This document shows, piece by piece, positions 1 through 5,190 of a stretch of 5,190 nucleotides of DNA; the first letter of the stretch is position 1; the number at the start of each line of letters is the position of its first letter. This DNA comes from Flavobacterium psychrophilum (lineage in GTDB: Bacteria > Bacteroidota > Bacteroidia > Flavobacteriales > Flavobacteriaceae). Under the pieces are notes generated by a model. The model saw only the letters and a program-made list of their open reading frames with translations, was not told the DNA's origin and did no database searches. The position numbers were made by a program, and so were the translations under genes. The stretch covers positions 1-5,190 of the forward strand of contig CAMBOW010000105.1 of NCBI GenBank assembly GCA_945869365.1. The letters are read 5' to 3'.

Positions 1-115
1 CCAAAACACTAATATCGGTAGGCGCCACTTGAATTGCTTTCTCCATCGCGCGGTTGAGTTTGGGATCGTTTCCAATAATTTCAAATCGTTGCTTAATGGC
101 TTGAACACTTTCCAT
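1..115 (-). CDS. Sigma-54 interacting AAA+ transcriptional regulator, N-terminal fragment (runs off the left edge)
   Basis: Only the first 38 codons are present. They begin MESVQAIKQRFEIIGNDP and continue through a stretch ending in APTDISVL, which is the lead-in to the AAA+ ATPase domain of sigma-54 activators (usually followed within a few residues by a GESGxGKE Walker A motif, here off the edge). The start is well fixed: an in-frame TGA lies at 131-133 and the ATG at 113-115 is the only plausible start after it. The protein therefore begins almost directly with the AAA+ module and has no room for a receiver or other N-terminal sensor domain, an arrangement like PspF. Family members open promoters bound by RNA polymerase-sigma-54 using ATP. 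The gene starts 10 bases after the miaB stop on the same strand, so it is probably co-transcribed and perhaps translationally coupled. Assignment rests on the N-terminal sequence alone, because no catalytic motif is in view. Confidence 0.82.
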   Translation of the reverse strand, partial: MESVQAIKQRFEIIGNDPKLNRAMEKAIQVAPTDISVL

Positions 116-125
116 AATCCGTTTT

Positions 126-1574
126 TTAGTTCATTGAGGAATAATCAACTGCTTTGCCTATAAGGGTTCCGCTGGTGCAGTGGGTGATTTTTACGTTTAC
201 AAACTCGCCAACTTGGTAGTTTTCTTTGGGAAAAACAACCACCAAATTTTGTGAAGTTCGAGCCGCCCAATCGGCCGTTGATTTTTTGGATTCTTTTTCG
301 ATCAACACTTCTACTGTTTTGCCCACAAACTCTTGGGTTCTGAACGCGCTGTGTGTGCGTTGCAAATCGACAATTTCTTGCAACCTGCGCAACTTGGTTT
401 CTTCGGGCACGTCATCTTCCATTTTTCTTCCTGCCAAAGTACCTGGTCGTTCTGAATAGGCATACATGTAGCCAAAACTGTATTTCACTTCTTCCATCAA
501 ACTCAACGTGTCTTGGTGATCGGCTTCGGATTCAGTCGGGAAACCGGCAATCATGTCTTGGGTGATGCTGCAATTGGGAATGATTTCGTGTATTTTGGCT
601 ATCAAATTCAGGTATTGTTCACGCGTATGCAAGCGATTCATTTCTTTCAAAACGCGGTCGCTGCCCGACTGAACCGGCAGGTGAATGTGCTTGCAAATAT
701 TAGGATATTGGGCAATTATATGCAAAACGGGTTCGTGCATGTCTTGCGGATTCGAAGTCGAAAAACGTACCCGCATCTTCGGGAATGTAGTGGCAACCAA
801 CGCAAGCAATTGGTCAAAGGAAACCGAAGTTGCTTTTTGCATGTCACTGGCTTTGTCAAAATCTTTTTTTAATCCGCCGCCATACCACAAATAACTGTCT
901 ACGTTTTGACCCAATAAGGTAATTTCTTTGTAGCCCGTTTCCCAAAGTTGTTTAATTTCGGCCAAGATACTTTGCGGTTCCCGGCTGCGTTCGCGTCCGC
1001 GGGTAAAGGGCACCACGCAAAAGGTGCACATGTTGTCACAGCCTCGCGTGATGGATACAAAAGCCGAAACACCATTGGTATTGAGCCGCACCGGGGAGAT
1101 GTCGCCGTAGGTTTCTTCTTTAGAAAGTAGCACATTTATCGCGTCTCTGCCGTCTTCTACTTCCTGTAATAAGTTGGGTAAATCTTTGTAAGCGTCGGGG
1201 CCTACAACCAGGTCTACTATTTTTTCTTCTTCTAAAAATTGATTCTTTAATCGCTCGGCCATGCAGCCCAATACGCCTACTTTCATGCCCGGATTGACGG
1301 TGCGTTTCACCGCATTGTATTTTTCTAACCGCTTGCGCACGGTTTGTTCGGCCTTGTCGCGTATGGAGCAGGTGTTCACCAAAACCAAATCGGCTTCCTC
1401 CATAATTTGAGTGGTATTGTATCCGTTATCAGATAAAATCGAAGCGACGATTTCGCTGTCCGAGAAATTCATGGCACAGCCGTAACTTTCTATGTATAGC
1501 TTTTTGGTGTTGTGCGCTTTGGCAGGCAACACAAATTGAGTGCCTTGTTTGTGTTCTTCTATTGTTTTGTCCAT
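126..1574 (-). CDS. miaB: MiaB, tRNA-2-methylthio-N6-isopentenyladenosine(37) methylthiotransferase
   Basis: A radical SAM, iron-sulfur enzyme of the cytoplasm that adds a methylthio group to C2 of i6A37 in tRNAs reading UNN codons, after MiaA has added the isopentenyl group. Numbering from the chosen start (482 aa; E. coli MiaB is about 474): an N-terminal UPF0004 domain with the three auxiliary-cluster cysteines C33 (ESYGCAMN), C69 (NTCS) and C104 (LGCMAE); the radical SAM motif CxxxCxxC at C179, C183 and C186 in RGCDNMCTFCVVPFTRG; and a C-terminal TRAM domain from about 416 to 478. The GCDNMCTFC and RGRERSR wording separates MiaB from the relatives RimO and MtaB. A segment around 228-253 (YLWYGGG onward) is longer than in E. 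coli, as I recall for Bacteroidota. An in-frame ATG at 1587-1589 would add five residues (MFTLP). I prefer 1572-1574 because MDKTIEEHKQ resembles remembered flavobacterial N-termini and it leaves a normal leader after the predicted promoter. All cluster ligands are intact. Confidence 0.97.
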   Translation of the reverse strand: MDKTIEEHKQGTQFVLPAKAHNTKKLYIESYGCAMNFSDSEIVASILSDNGYNTTQIMEEADLVLVNTCSIRDKAEQTVRKRLEKYNAVKRTVNPGMKVGVLGCMAERLKNQFLEEEKIVDLVVGPDAYKDLPNLLQEVEDGRDAINVLLSKEETYGDISPVRLNTNGVSAFVSITRGCDNMCTFCVVPFTRGRERSREPQSILAEIKQLWETGYKEITLLGQNVDSYLWYGGGLKKDFDKASDMQKATSVSFDQLLALVATTFPKMRVRFSTSNPQDMHEPVLHIIAQYPNICKHIHLPVQSGSDRVLKEMNRLHTREQYLNLIAKIHEIIPNCSITQDMIAGFPTESEADHQDTLSLMEEVKYSFGYMYAYSERPGTLAGRKMEDDVPEETKLRRLQEIVDLQRTHSAFRTQEFVGKTVEVLIEKESKKSTADWAARTSQNLVVVFPKENYQVGEFVNVKITHCTSGTLIGKAVDYSSMN

Positions 1575-1588
1575 GGGTAATGTAAACA

Positions 1589-1598
1589 TCAGTCAATC
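1589..1598. repeat. Direct repeat TCAGTCAATC, copy 1
   Basis: Ten bases identical to 1641-1650. This copy sits just upstream of the chosen miaB start, at or just after the predicted transcription start. No function is known; the two copies are 52 bases apart start to start, close to five helical turns. Confidence 0.35.
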
Positions 1599-1603
1599 CG
1601 GAC

Positions 1604-1636
1604 GCAAATATAATGCAATTCACGTAATTCTGACAA
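1604..1636 (-). promoter_or_regulatory. Candidate Bacteroidota-type promoter for miaB
   Basis: On the minus strand TATATTTG (1611 to 1604) matches the Bacteroidota -7 element TAnnTTTG exactly. A TTG at 1636-1634 lies 22 bases upstream, inside the 17-23 base range described for flavobacterial promoters. Transcription would start near 1598-1600, giving a leader of about 25 bases to the ATG at 1574. The -7 match is good; the -33 element is only a bare TTG. The -33 element lies inside the inverted repeat at 1630-1644, so a protein bound there could block this promoter. Confidence 0.6.
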
Positions 1637-1644
1637 GTTGTCAG
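1630..1644. promoter_or_regulatory. Perfect 7-1-7 inverted repeat, candidate operator
   Basis: CTGACAA, one G, then TTGTCAG: every base of the left arm pairs with the right arm, and symmetry stops at the flanking T/T (1629 and 1645). It covers the predicted -33 element of the miaB promoter. The arms are too short, and there is no T-run, for a terminator, and it lies upstream of both genes. A dimeric repressor or activator site is the natural reading. I do not know the cognate regulator, and a function is inferred from symmetry and position only. Confidence 0.45.
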
Positions 1645-1650
1645 TCAATC
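1641..1650. repeat. Direct repeat TCAGTCAATC, copy 2
   Basis: Ten bases identical to 1589-1598. Its first four bases (TCAG) are the end of the right arm of the inverted repeat at 1630-1644, so the two signals overlap. It could be part of a composite binding region or a chance match. Confidence 0.35.
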
Positions 1651-1736
1651 AAGCGGTCAATTTTCTTGGACACGAACTTGGTTGTTGGGAATCAATATAA
1701 AATAGGAGCAGTTGTGTCTATTTTTTGGGGTTGGAA

Positions 1737-1765
1737 TTGCTGTTTGAAAAAAACTACTACTTTTG
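1737..1765 (+). promoter_or_regulatory. Candidate Bacteroidota-type promoter for topA and the downstream gene
   Basis: TACTTTTG at 1758-1765 matches the -7 consensus TAnnTTTG, and TTG at 1737-1739 lies 18 bases upstream, within the usual range. The context CTACTTTTGCGGC is typical of flavobacterial promoters as I know them. Transcription would start near 1770, leaving a leader of about 15 bases before the topA ATG at 1786. No Shine-Dalgarno is visible, which is normal for this phylum; the leader (CAAACAAATCCAAAG) is A-rich. Confidence 0.65.
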
Positions 1766-1785
1766 CGGCTCAAACAAATCCAAAG

Positions 1786-4302
1786 ATGGCAAAGAATTTA
1801 GTGATAGTGGAGTCGCCTGCTAAGGCAAAAACAATCGAGAAATTTTTAGGTAGCGATTTCCAAGTGGAGTCGAGCTATGGCCACATTGCCGATTTGCCTT
1901 CTAAGGAAATTGGGGTAGATGTACTCAACGGATTTAAACCCAAATACGAAGTCTCCGCCGACAAAAAAGCCTTGGTCAATAAACTCAAAACCTTAGCCAA
2001 AAACGCCGAAATGGTTTGGTTGGCATCCGATGAGGACCGTGAAGGAGAAGCCATTTCTTGGCATTTGGCCGAAGAATTAAAATTAGACAAAGCCAAAACC
2101 AAACGAATAGTTTTTCATGAGATTACCAAAACGGCCATTTTGAAAGCCATTGATAATCCCCGAGAAATAGATTATAATTTGGTGAATGCCCAACAAGCTC
2201 GTCGCGTCTTAGACCGATTGGTGGGCTACGAATTATCGCCGGTGTTGTGGCGAAAAGTTAGAGGAGGATTGTCAGCCGGTCGCGTGCAATCGGTTTCGGT
2301 GCGATTGATCGTGGAACGGGAGCGCGAAATTCAAGAATTCAAACCCGTAGCGTCTTATAGTGTGGTGGGCGAATTTGGCACGGCAAACGGAAAAACACTG
2401 AAAGCCAAATTGGCCAAAAATTTCAATACCAAAGCAGAAGCCACCGATTTTTTACAGAAAAATATAAACTCCAGCTATACCGTTAGTGATTTAGAAACCA
2501 AGCCGGCCAAAAAATCACCAGCTGCTCCTTTTACCACGTCGACCTTGCAACAAGAGGCGGCGCGAAAATTGTATTTGCCTGTAGGCATCACCATGCAATT
2601 GGCACAACGATTATATGAAGCGGGGTTGATAACGTACATGAGAACCGACAGCGTGAATCTCTCCAAAGAAGCTTCAGATGCCGCACAGGCTGAAATTATC
2701 CGATCATACGGGAAAGAATTTAGCAAGCCGAGAACTTTTGCCAATAGAAGCAAAGGCGCACAAGAAGCACACGAAGCCATTCGTCCCACCGACATGTCGC
2801 GACATACCGTCAATGTAGATCGCGATCAAGCTCGATTGTATGATTTAATTTGGAAACGCACCTTGGCCTCGCAAATGAGTGAAGCCGAATTGGAACGCAC
2901 ACAGGTGAAAATTGCGGCGTCCAACCACTCGGAATTGTTTACCGCAGCCGGTGAAGTTTTGCTTTTTGAAGGATTTTTAAAAGTATACTTAGAAGGAAAC
3001 GACGACGACGACGAGGAACAAGAAGGGATGTTGCCCGCCTTGAAAGTAAACGAAGCGCTGGCGCAAAATTACATTACTGCAACCGAACGCTACACCAGAG
3101 CAGCAGCGCGTTATACAGAGGCCTCTTTGGTGAAGAAATTGGAAGAGTTAGGCATCGGCCGACCCTCAACCTATGCGCCGACTATTTCTACCATTATTAG
3201 TAGAAATTATGTAGAGAAAGGAAACTTAGAAGGTCACGAACGCAAGTATACCCAATTGACTTTACAGGGCAATGCAATTCAGGAGCAATTGCTCAAAGAA
3301 AATACCGGATCAGATAAAGGCAAATTGGTGCCAACCGATATCGGAACCATCGTGACCGATTTTTTGGTGAAGAACTTTAGTACTATTTTAGATTACCACT
3401 TTACCGCCAAGGTAGAACAGGACTTTGATGAAATCGCCGAAGGCAATGTAAATTGGTCCAAGATGATGCAGGAGTTTTACGATAAATTTCATCCGAATGT
3501 GCAAGATGTCGAGGCCAATGCCGAGCGCGAAAGCGGCGAACGTATTTTGGGTGTTGATCCCGTTTCGGGCAGACCCGTGAGTGTGCGTTTGGGTAAATTT
3601 GGTCCGATGGTGCAAATTGGCGATGCCGAAGCCGAGGACAAGAAATTCGCCAGCTTAATGAACGACCAAAACATTGGTACCATTAGTTTGGAAGAAGCCT
3701 TACAATTGTTTTTGTTGCCCAAGAATTTAGGCGAATACAAAGGCGAGGTGATCGAAGTGAATAACGGTCGTTTTGGGCCCTACGTGAAATTTGGCACGCA
3801 ATTCATCTCGTTGCCGCGCGGGGAAGACCCGATGAGTATAACGCTAGAAAGAGCCCAAGAAATTATTGACGAGAAAGCCAAAGCTGATGCGCCAATCGGA
3901 ATGTTTCAAAACGAACCCGTACAAAAAGGAGTGGGTAGATTTGGGCCATTTATAAAGTGGAACGGCATGTTCATCAACGTGAATAAAAAATACAATTTTG
4001 ACCACTTGACGCAGGATGATATCAATCAATTAATCGAAGAGAAACTGCAAAAAGAGGTCGATAAGGTTTTGCATCACTGGAAAGCTGAAGGAATTGTGGT
4101 TGAAAAAGCCCGTTGGGGAAGATCGGTTATCTTGAAAGGAAAACTCAAAATTGAATTGAGCAAAGACGTGGATGCGGCTAATCTTACCTTGGCACAAGTA
4201 GAAGAAATTATTGCCAAAAAGACGCCCGCCAAAAAGACTGCAGCAAAGAAAGCGCCGGCCAAAAAAGCAGTAACAAAAAAATCAACTCCAAAGAAAAACT
4301 AA
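1786..4302 (+). CDS. topA: DNA topoisomerase I (type IA), Bacteroidota form with repeat C-terminus and Lys-rich tail
   Basis: Relaxes negatively supercoiled DNA by cutting one strand through a 5'-phosphotyrosine link and passing the other; acts on the nucleoid and needs Mg2+. The product is 838 aa (E. coli 865). The Toprim domain starts at residue 1, with catalytic E9 in VESPAKAKTIEKFLG and the acidic triad D82, D84, E86 in SDEDREGE. The active-site tyrosine is Y284 in GLITYMRTDS, followed by R286. An acidic loop of four Asp and two Glu lies at 406-411. After the core come four C-terminal repeats with signatures at 603-607 (GKFGP), 661-665 (GRFGP), 717-721 (GRFGP) and a diverged 775-779 (ARWGR), in place of the Cys4 zinc fingers; I find no cysteine in the whole protein. 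Residues 811-838 form a Lys/Ala/Pro/Thr tail. The ATG at 1786 is chosen because MAKNLVIVESPAKAK is the standard N-terminus and sits just after the predicted promoter; the open frame upstream is antisense to miaB and untypical. Confidence 0.98.
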   Translation: MAKNLVIVESPAKAKTIEKFLGSDFQVESSYGHIADLPSKEIGVDVLNGFKPKYEVSADKKALVNKLKTLAKNAEMVWLASDEDREGEAISWHLAEELKLDKAKTKRIVFHEITKTAILKAIDNPREIDYNLVNAQQARRVLDRLVGYELSPVLWRKVRGGLSAGRVQSVSVRLIVEREREIQEFKPVASYSVVGEFGTANGKTLKAKLAKNFNTKAEATDFLQKNINSSYTVSDLETKPAKKSPAAPFTTSTLQQEAARKLYLPVGITMQLAQRLYEAGLITYMRTDSVNLSKEASDAAQAEIIRSYGKEFSKPRTFANRSKGAQEAHEAIRPTDMSRHTVNVDRDQARLYDLIWKRTLASQMSEAELERTQVKIAASNHSELFTAAGEVLLFEGFLKVYLEGNDDDDEEQEGMLPALKVNEALAQNYITATERYTRAAARYTEASLVKKLEELGIGRPSTYAPTISTIISRNYVEKGNLEGHERKYTQLTLQGNAIQEQLLKENTGSDKGKLVPTDIGTIVTDFLVKNFSTILDYHFTAKVEQDFDEIAEGNVNWSKMMQEFYDKFHPNVQDVEANAERESGERILGVDPVSGRPVSVRLGKFGPMVQIGDAEAEDKKFASLMNDQNIGTISLEEALQLFLLPKNLGEYKGEVIEVNNGRFGPYVKFGTQFISLPRGEDPMSITLERAQEIIDEKAKADAPIGMFQNEPVQKGVGRFGPFIKWNGMFINVNKKYNFDHLTQDDINQLIEEKLQKEVDKVLHHWKAEGIVVEKARWGRSVILKGKLKIELSKDVDAANLTLAQVEEIIAKKTPAKKTAAKKAPAKKAVTKKSTPKKN
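4216..4299 (+). repeat. Six five-residue KKxxx repeats encoding the TopA C-terminal tail
   Basis: Lys-Lys pairs fall at residues 811-812, 816-817, 821-822, 826-827, 831-832 and 836-837, exactly every five residues, with Ala, Pro, Thr, Ser or Val between and Asn838 as the last residue. Twelve of 28 residues are Lys and none is acidic. The style resembles histone H1 and the tails of some bacterial DNA-binding proteins, so extra non-specific DNA (or RNA) contact is likely. At the DNA level it is a 15-base imperfect tandem repeat, which could vary in copy number between strains. Confidence 0.85.
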
Positions 4303-4303
4303 C

Positions 4304-5190
4304 GTGGACTCTACTTTTTTGACCCCTGTTTCGGCAGCAGTATTAGCCTTTGTAGACCAGTTAACACCGCAGCATTTGGGGTCTACCGTGGCGTTGCATA
4401 CAGCCTATGATTTTCCAGCCCTCGATCAGGTAAAAGTAGCGCTGATTGGCGTAAATGAAACGCGAGGCAGCAAACAGGTTGATTCTAATGATTTAGATGA
4501 AATTCGCAAAGCCTTGTATGGGTTATTTTTAGGAAATTGGAACTTGACTATTGCCGATTTGGGCGACATTAAATCGGGGGAAACGATCGAAGATACTTAT
4601 TTTGCTTTACAACAATTGGCAAAATCGTTGCTTAAAAATAATTGTATTCCACTAATTATTGGCGGTTCGCAAGATTTAACCTATCCCTTGTATCGGGCCT
4701 ATGACGGGCTGGAGCAAATGGTTAATTTGGTTGCCATTGATAGCAAATTTGATTTTGGCAAAGAAAAAGATCCGCTCACGGACAATTCCTATTTGACCAA
4801 AATTATCATTGACGAGCCCAACAATTTATTTAATTTCAGCAACATTGGATACCAAACCTATTACAATTCGCAAGAAGAAATAGATTTGGTCGAAAAATTG
4901 TTTTTTGATGCCTATCGATTGGGAGACATTTCAAACAACGTATTATTTGCAGAGCCTGTATTCAGGGATGCTGATTGTGTGAGCTTAGATTTGAACGCAG
5001 TAAAGTCAGCAGATTCGGGAAATTTTACTGTTTTTAGTCCAAATGGATTTAGCGGTAAAGAAATTTGCACGTTGGCACGGTATGCCGGAATTAGTGATAA
5101 AGTAAGTTCTTTTGGCGTCTTTAATCATATTGGCACAAGTCAAGAGGCGGTACTTATTTCACAAATTTGTTGGTATTTTATAGAAGGAGT
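4304..5190 (+). CDS. Arginase/formimidoylglutamase-fold protein with altered metal site, probable pseudoenzyme (runs off the right edge)
   Basis: 295 codons are present with no stop. The GTG start lies one base after the topA TAA; no in-frame ATG occurs until residue 139, and an A-rich AAAGAAAAA run precedes the GTG, so co-transcription and coupled translation are likely. The ureohydrolase (arginase) pattern is visible: IIGG at 118-121, an Asp-rich motif at 146-150 and SLDL at 227-230. However, the usual GGDH, DAHxD and SxDxD motifs read GGSQD (120-124), DSKFD (146-150) and SLDLN (227-231). Aligned with rat arginase ligands H101, D124, H126, D128, D232 and D234, the residues are Q123, D146, K148, D150, D229 and N231, so three of six Mn ligands are changed. 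Hydrolysis of formimidoylglutamate (HutG activity) is therefore doubtful, and no other hut gene is nearby. From memory, flavobacterial homologues of about 385 aa share these changes, which suggests a conserved non-catalytic role. About 90 residues are probably missing at the right edge. Confidence 0.83.
   Translation, partial: MDSTFLTPVSAAVLAFVDQLTPQHLGSTVALHTAYDFPALDQVKVALIGVNETRGSKQVDSNDLDEIRKALYGLFLGNWNLTIADLGDIKSGETIEDTYFALQQLAKSLLKNNCIPLIIGGSQDLTYPLYRAYDGLEQMVNLVAIDSKFDFGKEKDPLTDNSYLTKIIIDEPNNLFNFSNIGYQTYYNSQEEIDLVEKLFFDAYRLGDISNNVLFAEPVFRDADCVSLDLNAVKSADSGNFTVFSPNGFSGKEICTLARYAGISDKVSSFGVFNHIGTSQEAVLISQICWYFIEG

Noticed and set aside
226..1135. Several open frames of 60-119 codons inside miaB, on the plus strand and in another minus frame.
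   Set aside because: They lie over a clearly coding, conserved miaB frame and their translations show no recognisable family or domain.
1575..1589. A five-residue longer start for miaB (MFTLP) at the ATG 1587-1589.
   Set aside because: Possible, but it leaves only about ten bases of leader after the predicted transcription start, and the shorter N-terminus fits the family better.
1429..1623. A 64-codon minus-strand frame spanning the miaB start and the predicted promoter.
   Set aside because: It is in a different frame from miaB, begins upstream of the predicted transcription start and shows no domain.
1719..1727. TATTTTTTG as a second -7 element for topA.
   Set aside because: The spacing from TA to TTTG is one base too long, and the element at 1758-1765 is an exact match closer to the gene.
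1540..1785. An 82-codon in-frame extension upstream of topA, starting at an ATG at 1540.
   Set aside because: It would overlap the 5' end of miaB antisense and include the intergenic promoter region. The family N-terminus MAKNLVIVESPAKAK starts at 1786, just after a good promoter match.
3319..3333. A minus-strand sequence resembling a sigma-54 promoter (TGGCACC...TTTGCC).
   Set aside because: The distance between the GG and GC elements is one base short, which usually abolishes function, and it lies in the middle of topA with no gene to drive.
1875..4262. Minus-strand open frames of 61-112 codons across topA.
   Set aside because: They are reverse-strand shadows of topA. The one at 4074-4262 looks hydrophobic only because it mirrors the Lys/Ala codons of the tail.
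4296..4330. A possible terminator after topA, before the T-run near 4314-4320.
   Set aside because: There is no inverted repeat before the T-run, and the next gene already starts at 4304, so read-through is expected.

Overview
The window looks like chromosomal core sequence from a Flavobacteriia-type member of the Bacteroidota. Three things point there: the wording of the MiaB and TopA proteins, two promoters of the Bacteroidota form (TTG, then about 18-22 bases, then TAnnTTTG), and the absence of strong Shine-Dalgarno sequences before the starts. The taxonomic call comes from remembered family features and is not backed by a search. I see no mobile element, CRISPR array, tRNA or rRNA.

Layout: two gene pairs diverge from a 211-base intergenic region (1575-1785). 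Leftward (minus strand) runs miaB, the tRNA ms2i6A37 methylthiotransferase. Ten bases after its stop comes the start of a sigma-54 interacting AAA+ regulator, cut off by the left edge. Rightward (plus strand) runs topA, DNA topoisomerase I. One base after its stop comes an arginase/formimidoylglutamase-fold gene with a GTG start, cut off by the right edge. Each pair is tightly spaced and probably co-transcribed.

The intergenic region holds a candidate promoter in each direction, a perfect 15-base inverted repeat overlapping the -33 region of the miaB promoter, and a 10-base direct repeat whose copies lie 52 bases apart, one of them overlapping the inverted repeat.

The most interesting item is the arginase-fold protein. 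The fold motifs are recognisable, but three of the six Mn-binding positions of the arginase family are replaced (His to Gln, His to Lys, Asp to Asn). It is therefore probably not a working metal-dependent ureohydrolase, although automated annotation is likely to call it formimidoylglutamase (HutG). Its 1-base coupling to topA suggests a conserved but unexplained role. TopA is also notable: it has no cysteine, so the usual C-terminal zinc fingers are absent. They are replaced by four GxFGP-type repeats and a tail in which a Lys-Lys pair recurs exactly every five residues, six times.
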